Shown: positions 20,425-32,247, counted from the stretch's first letter. The stretch is DNA of 64,000 nucleotides from Phytophthora sp. 'mugwort' (GCA_033558025.1 JAUCEF010000007.1:7626001-7690000); one strand, 5' to 3'. Program-made: numbers and translations. Notes: a model not told the origin generated them from the sequence alone.

Positions 20425-20587
20425 CGGATTGGAAATTGTGGACGAGTGGTCATCGTAAGGTCCTGCTGATCCGAGCCTGGTTTCTGTACGTTTTACGTGC
20501 ATCGACATGGCTACACTATTAGGTCGCATATCACAAGACTTCGATGGCCGAGCTGCATCGCATTTTACCGTCACAGTCGTCGGAAAT

Positions 20588-23375
20588 TTAAGGCCTTAGG
20601 GTACAATCTCGATACCACTGGCTCAACGAGAAGTCATCGTTCATGCTGAAGCCGAAGAAACTCTGATCTGCTGGTGGCGAGTCTAGCAGAAGGCTAGAAG
20701 GGCCTTGAGAGCGTTTAGCACTGGACTCACTATCGCGTTGATATCCCCACAAGGGGTCAAACTCGCCAAGCTGTTGGCTTAGTGATCGCGGCGATGGCCT
20801 TCGCTCGAAAGAACCTGTTGCGGATGTGTATTCGTTGAAACGGGACTTCGCTAACTCCCATGCGCAGTGGTCATTGCTTACTAATAGCGATGAAGCTTCA
20901 CGAGGAGATATCCCTTCACGGTGAAGTTCACCACAATAAAAAATCATCGTAAGCAAATGCAGACACCTAGTGCTTCCATCTAAGAAAATGCGCTTACCTA
21001 TAGGAGTGTAGCCGGGATGCTGAAAACGAGTGATGGCAGCTTGCACTTCCGGAGAGTTCAGCACCTCAGCTCTAATAATCTCCATCTCGGCGGCTTTAAG
21101 GAAACAAATTCACGCATTCAATGCAGCCACAGCGGTCAGATATTTATGATCCAGCACATGGCAGTACTTACAGTCACGCACGGGCGGTAGAATCACTAAG
21201 GTTCTGGTTCAGCTCCTTCGAGATAATTTCATCCAGCGCCAGCTCCAATCCGCGGATAGCCTCTGGCGATTTTCTCGCAAGCGTTGGAACTCGAGAAGCT
21301 CGAGGTCTGTCATTGTACTTTCTTCCACGCCCTGAATCTTCTTTCCTCATTCTTCGCGTTTCACTCAACAGGGCCGATGTCGGAGCGAGTGACCGCCTAC
21401 CATCACGTACCGGTAGTGAATCGTCTTGAATAATTTCAGTTTGAGTAGCAGGAATCGACGTTGGAGAGCTCATTCGAGTTCCTGAAAAAGTAAAACAGCA
21501 CAGCAATAGCGTTAACAAGCCATCATCCGTATAGACTTAGTACTTCATTGAAGTGCTACATGATCTAGACTCATGTCTAGCAACTTACTCAAAGCAGTGC
21601 ATTTGCGTCGCAGCTCTTTCGCCTTAGCAGACTTTTCCGCGAGTTCAGTAAGCTTACCCTCCAATGCCGTTTCCATGTCATGTAGCTTCTCATCAGCTCG
21701 CAAAGTGGCTTTCGTCAATTGAGCGAAGATTATCATTGAGCTTGCAACCCCATCATCAGATCTTGATTCGCTCGAAGCACCTCGTGTCGCAGCAGTGCTG
21801 GTCTGCTGTACACGCTGATCAGTTGCCGGTAAACTTTTGCTTGCAACACCTGGTATAAACCCAATTTAACCGTTAGCACTTCAGTGTATTCACAAAAAGC
21901 GAAATCCCGACACGTAAGAGTCAATCACATTACCTTTCTCGGTATGCAATCGTGCACGATTGACGAGTTGCTCCTTTCGTGGTGTTGTACCTTCAAAAGC
22001 ACCCGAGCGCCGGGCGCAGTGTCCGGCGGCAGGTTCGCTGTTGATCTTCTTCGAGTCTGCAATATTGTGGGAGTCTTCCCGTATTTCCGCGGCGAAAGGC
22101 GGAGCTGTCTTGTACCATTTCTTGGTATCGATATGTTTTCTTCTCCTTTCCCTGGACTAGAATGTCGGCAGCAGCCTTGACAGCTTGTGCCTCCTTGGTG
22201 TCGGTCTCTTGCGTTTTTGTGCGAAGGAACTTGGCTGTCCCAGCTCGACTGGTATCAGTGCTGTCTGAGGTTTCGTCTTCACCATTAGGCCTCACTCTTT
22301 TCCGAGAGTTTTTCGAAACATCTGCGTGTTGGCGTTGTTAGTCCCAATTCGGTAGCAGCATCCTTGGAATTCTTCACCTTTTCAGGAACTCTAGTCATGT
22401 CCTTTCCTGTGTCTGGTGACGAAGTGCGTTCTTCTTGATCCTGTGACGTATTGCGAGCTTTTGATGAGCTTGAACCTGTCTCCTTCGTCGATGTCGAGAG
22501 TTCCACATGCTTTCCACTGTCTGGCTCGCTTCCCACTGGAGTGTACGCATGTGTCGCTGCGTGGGTTTTCCTGTTATCAGCGAATCTACGGGCCCAGATT
22601 TTTTCGCCCATTTTCTTCCTCACTTCTTCTGTCGGTCTCGTTAAGTTCTTGTCAAACTCAACCGGCAGCGTGCCTTCCACAAACTCCGGGAAGTCTTCTT
22701 GTGCATCGCACGAGGCCAACAAAACGGTTGAGAACTCCATGTTCTTCAACCTCGCTCTCTCTTTACTTTTCTTCATCTTCTTCTTGGGCTGCGTCATTAT
22801 CTTCTTCGTCTCTTCGTCCGCCTGGAAGGCCACCACCTTACTCTTCTTCACGCAGCACCTAACAATACACAGAATACAGGTAACTTAGTAAAATAGTATT
22901 ATAAAAATACATAAAGACTAATGGCTGCCAACCTGCTGCGCTCCGAGAACTCGGAGCTGTCCAGGAAGTCCACGAGCAACCTCTCCTCCAGCCTTAAATT
23001 CTTCGAGCCCTGGGCTGAGCCTGGGGCGCGAACCGTGAGCAACGCCGGCCACCAGGCCACGCGTCCAGCTTGGCCCAGCACTTGACGGCCCAGGTGTGCG
23101 TGTGGAAGGGAGCAACGCGCTCGCTGTCTTTCCGCAGCTCCTCGTTGTACTCGTCGCCCCAGCAGTCGTACGTGACTTCGACAGTCGCGGGCGTCGGTAG
23201 CCGTAACACCTGCGCCACATTCCAGATGCCGTCGCCATCCATAACGTCTGCAAGGAGAGAGTTCATTAGACAAGTACGAAATATCTTGGTCTGAGTATGC
23301 GCAAGTGCAAGTTTGTTTACCGATCCAGTCGCCTTCATAGAGCGCGGCTGTGCGCGCGATTAATTCTGCGCCCAT
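20588..23375 (-). CDS. PWWP/Tudor-like chromatin-associated protein, six exons, three apparent frameshifts
   Basis: Exons by splice signals: 23321-23375, 22933-23248, 21934-22858, 21849-21589, 21481-21182 and 21093-20588, all with GT-AG introns. The N-terminus has a Tudor/agenet-like block (GIWNVAQVLRLPTPATVEV, then TYDCWGDEY). It continues into a PWWP-type block (AVKCWAKLDAWP with WWPALLTV in the next frame). After that come a Lys-rich segment and a long disordered Ser/Thr/Glu region, then a helical part with an LTELAEKSAKAKELRRK coiled coil. The reading frame slips three times, each at a short homopolymer: near 23057, in the A5 run at 22309-22313, and in the A4 run at 22136-22139. Outside these points the frame is long and clean, so I favour sequencing or assembly indels over a real pseudogene. 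PWWP proteins bind methylated histone H3 on chromatin. The start at 23375 is 169 bp from the divergent SEC14-GOLD gene. Confidence 0.65.
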
Positions 23376-23544
23376 CGTGCACTTCGCAGAGTGATGGACG
23401 TCTTGCACTTGACTATGTGTTCGTAGCAGGGCTAGATTTGCAATTACTAGTTACTGCTTTAGCTAAGTACGATGTTCTGAATGTAACCATCTGACTGCAA
23501 CATGCGTCTCTTCATGAGGCAAAGATCGTTTGGTACGCGAGCAG

Positions 23545-25561
23545 ATGGAAAAGATTGAAGGTGTGGAAGCTGTAGGGGACGAGCCGCGTGCTGGACGTCA
23601 CGGCAGCGCGGGACTGTTCTTGTTCAAGGATGGAGACGCAGTCGAGGAGACGCCTGAGGAGCTCGCAGCGCTAGAGGCGGAGCGCGCTGCGAACAAAAAG
23701 CTGGCGGACGACATGGCGGACGAGGAGCAGCGGCGTCGTGTCGAGGAGGAGAAAGACCGGGAGGACGAGGTCGCTGTCGTCCGCCAAATAAACGTCGAGT
23801 ACTCGATCACGGCCGAGGAAGAGGAGAGAGAGCGGCGTGTGCAAGAGTATGAGATCGCCAAGATAGAGGACGAGATGATGCGCAGACGCAGCCAAGTTGC
23901 AGCGATTCAAGCTGCCGAGGAAGAGCGCAAACGACGAGTCTCCGAGGTAGAGAACGTGCGGGTGCAGGACCGGAAGGAGCGAGCATTCTCGCAGGAACTG
24001 GCGGTGCAAGCTATGGAGAAGGAGTGCGAGCGTCGTCTAAGTCTCCCGGAGCACCTTGAGCGAACTCCGTCCGCAGTCTGTGTCGCAGGTAATGGCCACT
24101 CAGGGATGGAACGTTTTTACTCGTGCAAGAGCGTCGACGCGGACGATGAGGACGTAAATCCAGATGTGGATCCGGATGAATCAGAACTGTCGGAAATGGA
24201 CGCGTTGAGCGAGATTCCGGTCGTGCACGCATCAGCATTCAAGGTCCTTGTGGACGAGAACTCAGAGTGGCGCTGCTTCATTGCTTCCGAGAACGCACAA
24301 GAGGAGAAGAATCAATTGCACGGTATGGATTCACTGTATCTCATGGGCTCTTATTTATTGACTGGCGACTGCTAACTTTTGTTTCCCCTGAACAGCACTT
24401 CGTCTGAGTTTGGAAGAAGAACTTAAAGCTGAGAGACGGGCTAAGTACATTGAACTGGTTGGAGATGTACGTCTGGTTCGCTTTTTGCGTGGCCATAAGA
24501 TGAACGTTTCGGTTGCTGCCACCAAATATCGTGAGATGCTGGCACTGCGCCAGCAACTCAACCTCGATGACATCCGCGATGACATCGTCGACAACAACAT
24601 GACGCCGGACGAGTTTCCGCATTTCCAGAAGATAATTCCGCACCTCCCATTCCTCGACACGTACGACCTCTTCTCCGCTCCCGACGGTCATGTGTTCTAC
24701 TTTGAGATGACGGGTTATGCAGACTTCCAGAAATTGATAATCGATGTCACTGAAGAGGAATGGCAGACGTTTTTCCTCTACTCAATGGAGTATCGTGCTC
24801 TGAAACTGGATCAGCTGAGTCGCCAACACGAAAAGTTGATGCAGACGGTTCAAGTTCGAGATCTCACTGGTTTTTCCATCGCGCGTTTTAACCCGAAGCT
24901 GCTCAAGCGCTTGCGACCTCTCGTATCAATTGCGACCAAATGCTACCCAGAGTCGATGCACGAGGTGCTTGTTCTGCATGCACCTTGGATCTTCGACAAG
25001 GTTTGGAGTGTTATTAAGTCTATGCTTCAAGAAACCCAGCTACGCAAGGTGCACATGGAAGGTAGTTCACTCGAGAGGCTGCTGGAGTTAGCGGGTGGGC
25101 GGGACAACCTACCCAAGCTATTGGGGGGTCGAAGCACTACCCATCCCATCCCTCAGACCGGGTTCCTAGGCCGCAATACGTTCCTTTTACTGTGTGAAGA
25201 TGGCGCAACTCAAACGGATATTAAAGCTGGTGGCACACTGCAATTGCCATTCCGTATGAGCGCTAACGATACCCTCTGCTGGGAATACGTGGTGAAAGAA
25301 CGCGACATCGTATTTGCAGTGAAATTTCGCACGCAGGGCATGGGTGGTGCCGAGGAAAGCGATAAGGTCGCTCCGGAGCGTGTTTCGAGCGGGACCGCTA
25401 TTGCAAGCTCCTTCACGGCCTCGGAAGATGGGACTGTGGTGCTTTCGTGGGACAACTCGTTCTCATGGGCGCGTGGGAAGACGGTGGCGTACAAGGCCAA
25501 GGTGGTGAAGTCTACTCACGACTTTTCCTCGCTCGATATTAGCGGCAACGACTGCGTTTAA
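23545..25561 (+). CDS. SEC14-GOLD (CRAL-TRIO) lipid-transfer protein
   Basis: Exons 23545-24322 and 24396-25561, with a 73-bp intron, encode 647 residues. Residues 1-230 are Glu/Arg-rich and form a long charged coiled coil (EEERERRVQEYE and similar). Residues about 265-320 are a CRAL-TRIO N-terminal helix set (LVRFLRGHKMNV). Residues about 340-490 are the lipid-binding CRAL-TRIO domain (VQVRDLTGFSIARF, YPESMHEVLVLHAPWIF, LLELAGG with LPKLLGG). Residues about 505-635 are a GOLD-type beta sandwich (LPFRMSANDTLCWEYVVKER, WDNSFSWARGKTVAYKAKV). Family members exchange phosphatidylinositol and other lipids and support phosphoinositide signalling at the Golgi or plasma membrane. The coiled-coil N-terminus, which often mediates cytoskeletal or vesicle contacts, is inferred. 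Translation starts at ATG 23545; the frame has no earlier ATG. Confidence 0.92.
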
Positions 25562-26156
25562 AGCACGTAGGCTCGGGTCTAGGACATGCCAAGGTGTTCT
25601 TATTCTTTTTTGTGGTAGGCGAAGCTTAATCAATCACCACGCCGACTTACCTGCGCGTGTGGGTAAGGCAACAAAACAAAACACTCAGTGTGCATCAACG
25701 AATTCTTGGGTGACATTTTTGCCACCGAAGGATAATTTTACAAGGGTGACACTCCGTTTAGACAAAACCACCTGAACCAGTCGTGTCTCCCTGATGTATT
25801 GCAGCAAATATTTCAATGCTAGGAAAAAATCAAGTACCGGCAACGATCCTGCATCAACGACCGTAAGTGTCTTTCAGCATGCGGACACACGACCACGACG
25901 AAGTTGTGAATGGAGAAAGATCGCTGGCATCAGAACAAATGTATGTGTAGCAAGTGTATATACTATTCTGATATTACTTCCTTAAATTATTATACTAATA
26001 GTAGTACGCTAATTGTGCTTAAACTTGTTGTTTTACTACAGTTGTACTTTGGTACTTGTGTGACCCGGGCTCACTGCTTTTAGATTTGGTATTGCAGCTA
26101 ATACATACTATTTAATATATATATGAAGTATTAAATAACCACTCCACGCAGAACTG
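25562..26156. other. intergenic, AT-rich
   Basis: No gene seen. It lies between the 3' end of the SEC14-GOLD gene and the outer edge of the inverted duplication, where palindromic similarity stops at about 26157. Confidence 0.5.
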
Positions 26157-26852
26157 CTAAAATCTCAACAGCTGCGACTGGTCCTCGAGACACTGCTGCT
26201 CGCGCTCGCGCTCGAACTGCTGACGCTCGTGCTCAACCCGCACGCAAAGATGCCGCTGCTGCACGTCGAGGTCCATGTCCATCTCGTTCTCCTCAAACAG
26301 TCGCCGCTGCTGCTGCTCTCGCCTCCGGACGCGCGCGTGCTCGTGCTGTTCCTGCTCGCGCTGGTGCGCGAACTGGCCAACGAGCTGGGCGAGCTGCTGG
26401 ATCTCGACGGCCGCGCCGTTCACCTGCGCTTGCATGTCATTGACCATGATCTGTAGCTCGTGCACTTGCTTGCGCGAGGCCTTCTTGGAGTGGTGCCGGT
26501 GCGGCTTGGGGGATGCAGCCGAAGCGCCGTTGACGCTGCCACTGTGGTGCCTGGCCTTGCTGCGCGGTGTGGCTCTGCTGCTGCTGCTATTACTGCTACT
26601 GCTGCTGTAGCTCGGCGTGGCTGGCGTGAAGGCGTCGGCTGGCTCCGCGAGCAACGCGACGTCGGCAACGTTGAGCGCCAATACGGGCGCGCTGAGCCCG
26701 AGCACATCCAGTGCGACGAGGCCGTCGTCCAGGCGGCGGTGGCTCTCGAGATCAGCGAAGTCGAGGCGGCGCGGCGGCGGGCGGTCCAGGCCGGCAGGCA
26801 GTGCGAAAGCGGCCAGCTCGTGCTCGAAGATGGCGGCGTTGCCCTGGTTCAT
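26157..26852 (-). CDS. coiled-coil protein of unknown function, left palindromic copy
   Basis: 231 residues from ATG 26852. Residues 1-75 include an FEHELAAFALPAGLDRPPPRR segment rich in Ala, Leu and Arg. A poly-Ser stretch and basic His/Lys-rich segment (KPHRHHSKKASRK) follow. Residues about 125-231 are one long Gln/Glu-rich coiled coil (KQVHELQIMVNDMQAQV onward) ending in DQSQLLRF. A basic stretch leading into heptads recalls bZIP proteins, but the N-x7-R signature is missing, so I do not call it one. The copy at 28793 is identical except in the last 35 residues. The two copies are transcribed away from each other. Confidence 0.6.
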   Translation of the reverse strand: MNQGNAAIFEHELAAFALPAGLDRPPPRRLDFADLESHRRLDDGLVALDVLGLSAPVLALNVADVALLAEPADAFTPATPSYSSSSSNSSSSRATPRSKARHHSGSVNGASAASPKPHRHHSKKASRKQVHELQIMVNDMQAQVNGAAVEIQQLAQLVGQFAHQREQEQHEHARVRRREQQQRRLFEENEMDMDLDVQQRHLCVRVEHERQQFEREREQQCLEDQSQLLRF

Positions 26853-27761
26853 ATTACGGTCTCGAACAGGTCGATTCGCGCTGTGTGTGTGGGTGTGTTG
26901 AAGCTGGCAGGTTGCGTTGTGTGACGGACTGCGGCCGTGTTCCAGTGCATTGGTACCGTACAGTGGCACGCTTGTGTACAGGTACTGTACTACCGTCGTG
27001 GGTGGTAGGCAAGTTATGCCTCGTTAGTTACAGTACGAGCAGGGTTTTTTTCAACTGGTCTTTTCGCTTGACCGCGACGACTTCACGCTGCCATCGCCCT
27101 ACCGAGAGTAAACTAGTGTGTGGTGAGCGCTCTTGGGCCACAGCGGTGGGCTGGCTGCAGACTTGAAAGTAGCTGTAGCTCGTTCCTTTCCGGAAATCCT
27201 CAGGCCTTACTCGCGGCGATGGGAGAATTGTTGAATCTTTTTTCTTCTATGCACCCCGTAGCAAAGGGTGACCGGTCGTGCTTGTAGAGGCTTCGGCACT
27301 TGTGTTTCGTATAGCGTCCTTCCTCATGCCGGTCGGTCGGAGTGGGATGGTCGAGCCAGTGCGAGACAGGGCTATCTTTTGCAAGCGGCAGTTAACAACC
27401 TTTTGACGCTACAAAAGGAGGCCTGTTGCGTGGGCGGGTCGGTCGGCTTGGTCGGCCGACAGTATATGGGCGTTTGTATGCAACCCAGCTACGAGTCATT
27501 TCCCGCCGCGTGTCTTGTCGCCGGGGTGCAAGGCAACTGAACTGGACAATGACAATACTTTTGCGACTGAGGTGACTCGACCAGCGACTGCATGCTTCAC
27601 CGTTGCATGCACGCCGACGGAATGCTTATTTATTTTTTCAGGCAGGCGGGACGAGTCATGGCCGTATGAGTGAGTGTGTGTGACTACTGGGCCCGGAGGC
27701 CGACGAAATCAGAAATATGGGATGTGCGCGCATTGGACGCGCGCTGGCTGTGTTTCGCTCG
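26157..27761. repeat. left arm of 1.6-kb inverted duplication
   Basis: The reverse complement of this arm matches 27884-29491. Paired positions add to 55645 for almost the whole length. Every frame on both strands that is fully inside the inner 1.5 kb translates identically in the two arms. The only differences seen are within about 110 bp of the outer edge: two substitutions near 26240, a CAG-codon length difference, and a few changes by the stop codon. Confidence 0.95.
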
Positions 27762-28792
27762 CTCGCTGGACCCAGCGCTCCACCTTGAGTTAATCAGACT
27801 GGTTGTCGATTTTGTCACGTTCGTTAGCGCCTCGAACCACCAACTCTGGTAAACTGCAATGGTGCGCTCACTGCTCCAGTAATCGAGCGAAACACAGCCA
27901 GCGCGCGTCCAATGCGCGCACATCCCATATTTCTGATTTCGTCGGCCTCCGGGCCCAGTAGTCACACACACTCACTCATACGGCCATGACTCGTCCCGCC
28001 TGCCTGAAAAAATAAATAAGCATTCCGTCGGCGTGCATGCAACGGTGAAGCATGCAGTCGCTGGTCGAGTCACCTCAGTCGCAAAAGTATTGTCATTGTC
28101 CAGTTCAGTTGCCTTGCACCCCGGCGACAAGACACGCGGCGGGAAATGACTCGTAGCTGGGTTGCATACAAACGCCCATATACTGTCGGCCGACCAAGCC
28201 GACCGACCCGCCCACGCAACAGGCCTCCTTTTGTAGCGTCAAAAGGTTGTTAACTGCCGCTTGCAAAAGATAGCCCTGTCTCGCACTGGCTCGACCATCC
28301 CACTCCGACCGACCGGCATGAGGAAGGACGCTATACGAAACACAAGTGCCGAAGCCTCTACAAGCACGACCGGTCACCCTTTGCTACGGGGTGCATAGAA
28401 GAAAAAAGATTCAACAATTCTCCCATCGCCGCGAGTAAGGCCTGAGGATTTCCGGAAAGGAACGAGCTACAGCTACTTTCAAGTCTGCAGCCAGCCCACC
28501 GCTGTGGCCCAAGAGCGCTCACCACACACTAGTTTACTCTCGGTAGGGCGATGGCAGCGTGAAGTCGTCGCGGTCAAGCGAAAAGACCAGTTGAAAAAAA
28601 CCCTGCTCGTACTGTAACTAACGAGGCATAACTTGCCTACCACCCACGACGGTAGTACAGTACCTGTACACAAGCGTGCCACTGTACGGTACCAATGCAC
28701 TGGAACACGGCCGCAGTCCGTCACACAACGCAACCTGCCAGCTTCAACACACCCACACACACAGCGCGAATCGACCTGTTCGAGACCGTAAT
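26853..28792. other. palindromic divergent intergenic region
   Basis: This is the core of the inverted duplication: two identical about 910-bp promoter-side sequences facing a 122-bp unique spacer at 27762-27883. ORFs inside it occur as mirror pairs and lack motifs, so I treat them as chance. Each half would provide an identical promoter to each gene copy. Confidence 0.6.
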
Positions 28793-29491
28793 ATGAACCA
28801 GGGCAACGCCGCCATCTTCGAGCACGAGCTGGCCGCTTTCGCACTGCCTGCCGGCCTGGACCGCCCGCCGCCGCGCCGCCTCGACTTCGCTGATCTCGAG
28901 AGCCACCGCCGCCTGGACGACGGCCTCGTCGCACTGGATGTGCTCGGGCTCAGCGCGCCCGTATTGGCGCTCAACGTTGCCGACGTCGCGTTGCTCGCGG
29001 AGCCAGCCGACGCCTTCACGCCAGCCACGCCGAGCTACAGCAGCAGTAGCAGTAATAGCAGCAGCAGCAGAGCCACACCGCGCAGCAAGGCCAGGCACCA
29101 CAGTGGCAGCGTCAACGGCGCTTCGGCTGCATCCCCCAAGCCGCACCGGCACCACTCCAAGAAGGCCTCGCGCAAGCAAGTGCACGAGCTACAGATCATG
29201 GTCAATGACATGCAAGCGCAGGTGAACGGCGCGGCCGTCGAGATCCAGCAGCTCGCCCAGCTCGTTGGCCAGTTCGCGCACCAGCGCGAGCAGGAACAGC
29301 ACGAGCACGCGCGCGTCCGGAGGCGAGAGCAGCAGCAGCGGCGACTGTTTGAGGAGAACGAGATGGACATGGACCTCGACGTGCAGCAGCGGCATCTTTG
29401 CGCGCAGGTTGAGCACGAGCGTCAGCAGTTTGAGCGCGAACAGCAGCAGCAGCAGTGTCTCGAGGACCAGTCGCAGCTACTCAGATTTTAG
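27884..29491. repeat. right arm of 1.6-kb inverted duplication
   Basis: Mirror partner of 26157-27761. It is three bases longer, from one extra CAG-type codon near the end of the gene copy. The loop separating the arms is 122 bp, long enough that the arms could extrude as a cruciform. Confidence 0.95.
28793..29491 (+). CDS. coiled-coil protein of unknown function, right palindromic copy
   Basis: 232 residues from ATG 28793. It is identical to the left copy through residue about 195. It then differs by Ala-Gln for Val-Arg after HLC, and by a QQQQQ run in place of RER..QQ near the C-terminus. Both copies keep intact frames, stop codons and identical upstream sequence, so both may be expressed. 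Function is unknown. The Gln-rich coiled coil suggests homo-oligomerisation. Confidence 0.6.
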   Translation: MNQGNAAIFEHELAAFALPAGLDRPPPRRLDFADLESHRRLDDGLVALDVLGLSAPVLALNVADVALLAEPADAFTPATPSYSSSSSNSSSSRATPRSKARHHSGSVNGASAASPKPHRHHSKKASRKQVHELQIMVNDMQAQVNGAAVEIQQLAQLVGQFAHQREQEQHEHARVRRREQQQRRLFEENEMDMDLDVQQRHLCAQVEHERQQFEREQQQQQCLEDQSQLLRF

Positions 29492-29897
29492 GAGCCCTTA
29501 TCACGTCTGCGTTTAGTGTACTTCGAAGTAGTATTTAGCTGCCCGCCACACCTATAAGCAAAGCAAGCAAATCCATTCTAAAATTCCCTGCTGCAGGGAA
29601 ATTGTTGTGATCGATTTGGTGGTTTGTGGTGCAGCGTATCCTTGTTTGTGGCACAGCAGCATCGTTATACAGTATTATGGGTGCTTAGTATGAAGTTGAC
29701 TTTGCGCTCCACATTTAAGGGATGGCAGAACCAAGAGTCTTCCCTGCCTGCGACATCGCCACCCGATCTTGGCAAGAAAACTGGAGTGACTGCATTCCGC
29801 TTATGAACATAACATCTGACTCGTTGATTGACTAGTGCTCGCTCATCTTTGGGCCTATGCTCAAGACTCCACGCTGGTTTTGTAACTTAGTTTAAGC
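29492..29897. other. intergenic, convergent gap
   Basis: Nothing recognised except a short TTCCCTGC-T-GCAGGGAA palindrome near 29586-29602. It lies between the right palindromic gene copy and the 3' end of the SLY1-like gene. Confidence 0.5.
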
Positions 29898-32247
29898 TTA
29901 TGCGCCAATGGAGCTGAGTTGGTGCAAGAACGCTTCCGGGTTCAGTAGCTCAGTGCAGCCATACCAGATGGACCGCGGCAACTGCTGTCCCTTGGCGTAT
30001 GCCAACAAGTTTTGATATTCGTTGTAGTTGCCACCACCAATCATAAATACCATCACCTCACGGAAAGGAGATCGCTGGCGGGGCACGTCGCCATTGGCCT
30101 TGATCTGCGTGCACATCAAAGAGAAGCAAACGTCATCAGAATCAAGCTACCAATTCTTTCAATGCCAAGCAACCCCAGTACCTTCGGATCCAAATACAAG
30201 AAGCTTTCGTCCTCTGTGTTCGGCTTCAGCTCGCAAATGGCGTCCGTGACGCGCGTGACGTGCAGCTTCTTGTTCTCTGGCAAAAAGTTCTTGAAGCTTG
30301 CAGCAGCTTGAGCTAGGAAACCCTGAGCGAGACCTTTAAACTTGCTCATGTTGACACCACCATCAGGCCCTGTGCCATTTTCAGACTGCAAGCTCGCCCC
30401 GACACTGGCACGTCGTTGGAAAGCCGAGTGCTTTCGGAGGAACTTCCATGCCTGCATATGCGCTTCCGGCTGCTCTGACGCCACAGCGCACTGATGGTAA
30501 GCGGTCTCGAACTCTGTCATTTCCGCACCAGTCGCACCACTCGAAAGGAAGTAAATCATCAGTAAACGCATCTTATCTGCCAGAGTGCCCATCTCTGTGC
30601 TTGACAGGAGCTGCAGCACTTCAGCCTTATCCACATGCGAGCCGTCGATGAGTTTCTGCTCCAGCATAGAATACGACGGAATGTGGCGCTTCGTAACACC
30701 CTCAAATGCCGCGTGGAAAATATTTGTGTGTACTTCCAGCATTTTCTTCTTCTCCACAAGAGCCGGCAGAGTGTCGACGGCAGCCACAAGATCCTTCGTG
30801 CCATTCATTAGTGTGTCACTGCCACCTGTTTGTGCTCGAATCTGCTCCTCTTTCCGCGTGACCTGTTTCATTTCCTCTTCGTTTGCGTCGATAGCATCCG
30901 GGAACAGGCTACCGGCATGTGTTTCAAAGAACTTATCACTTGTCACGTCCAAGTCGTACGATCGCTCCACCGATCGGTTGTCATCTCCACCCGACGTGTG
31001 CACTGCTACCTTGACGCGGTTCATCTGGATGGACAAAATGTCATCCACTAGCGCCTGGTACGTCGACGGGTGATACAAACTCGAGGCGATATCCTCATTG
31101 CGGTCCATGATGATCAGCACGGGACGCTGAACAGCAGTGACAACACACAACACATTACACTTAACCACAAAGTTGAGCGGGTTTGATTCACATAGACAAC
31201 AAGTACCTGAAAGTTCGAGGTGTTGTCAGCGAATACACCGTTCCTCACGTTCTGCATTCCAGCAAATGAAACAGAAAACAAATAAACGATTAGATAATTC
31301 TTGGAAACCAGAAAAACTATCAAGCGTCGTACCAGATGCTCACGAATCGTAGAGCTAAGTTGCTCCGCCACCATCCTCGATGGTCCATCATTGTTCGGAC
31401 AGCGAATCACCGGCACGGTTCCACTTGTAGCAAGCACGGAAAAGAGTCCCTTGACGATAGCACTCATGGACTGCTCAATCTGCACATCCGCCACATTTGG
31501 ATCGTTGTACGCTAGGTAGCTCTCGGGGAGGTTTAGCGAGAACAGACTCGGCTCCAGCGTCACAAAGTTTGTATACTGGTCGTATACCTTGGCAATCTAC
31601 ATCAACAATAGACAACACAAAGCCGGTCAGACGCGCTTTTCTCTCATCACTATACTCTCGCAACACACACACCATACTAGTGCAACCAGCTTCCACCGAA
31701 GCGCGGGCCAAATACTCGAGCGACTCGCGATTTAATGGATACGCGAAGTTGAGATGCGCCGAACTGTAGAGTTCCATGGAGCAGTCTGAGACGATGCGCT
31801 CCAAGTTCTCGCGCGTGGGCTCTACGAAGTAGATGGCTGGAACATCAGGGATGGCGTCACGCTCCGTGTCCAGCAGCATGTGCAGCGTCACGCCCTTCTT
31901 GCGCAGCTCGTGTAGCTTGAGAATGGGCGAGATGATGTCGCGGCAGAACCGGTCGTAGATGAGGACCTTCCACTGGTCGCCCCATCGATCGCTGCGCAAA
32001 CACAGAAGGGGGGTGAGGTCTGAAATTGCATCGGAATCTTGCTGTATCATTAAGCGTACACGGAGGAGTCCTGGGCCGCATCCGCGCTCTCCGAGTTAAA
32101 GTCCAGCATGCGCAACAGGTTCTCTATGGATACAGAGAGGATAGGGAGGAGGTGAGATAGAGGAGAGGAAGAAGAGAGAGTCTAGCGCCACGGGGACGCA
32201 CCGCGCTGCTTGTCCTGAAGCGACTGCGTCGCCGCCGGAGTCGTCAT
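29898..32247 (-). CDS. SLY1/SCFD1-type Sec1/Munc18 protein
   Basis: Seven exons: 32202-32247, 32060-32123, 31673-31991, 31333-31596, 31207-31251, 30182-31126 and 29898-30104. All have GT-AG introns, and lengths sum to 1890 nt (629 residues). The order of blocks is that of the Sec1 fold: DRWGDQWKVLIYDRFCRDII at the start, then YSSAHLNFAYPLNRESLEYL, RPVLIIMDRNEDIASSLYH and HPSTYQALVDDIL in the middle, and REVMVFMIGGGNYNEYQNL near the end. SLY1 proteins bind the N-terminal peptide of the Golgi/ER syntaxin (Sed5/Ufe1 class) and clamp SNARE assembly during ER-Golgi fusion. The first exon is only 15 codons (MTTPAATQ...), followed by an intron that opens directly onto RENLLRMLDF. The gene density of introns is unusual for this window. 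Splice phases all agree, so the model is strong. Confidence 0.92.

Noticed and set aside
22416..22888. Ser/Leu-rich plus-strand frames of about 145 codons
   Set aside because: Antisense to the charged, low-complexity exon of the PWWP gene.
26157..26852. bZIP transcription factor
   Set aside because: A basic stretch precedes heptads, but the invariant Asn and Arg of the bZIP basic region are not present.
27268..27852. Frames inside the palindrome core
   Set aside because: They occur as mirror pairs because the DNA is inverted, lack motifs, and lie in the presumed promoter halves.
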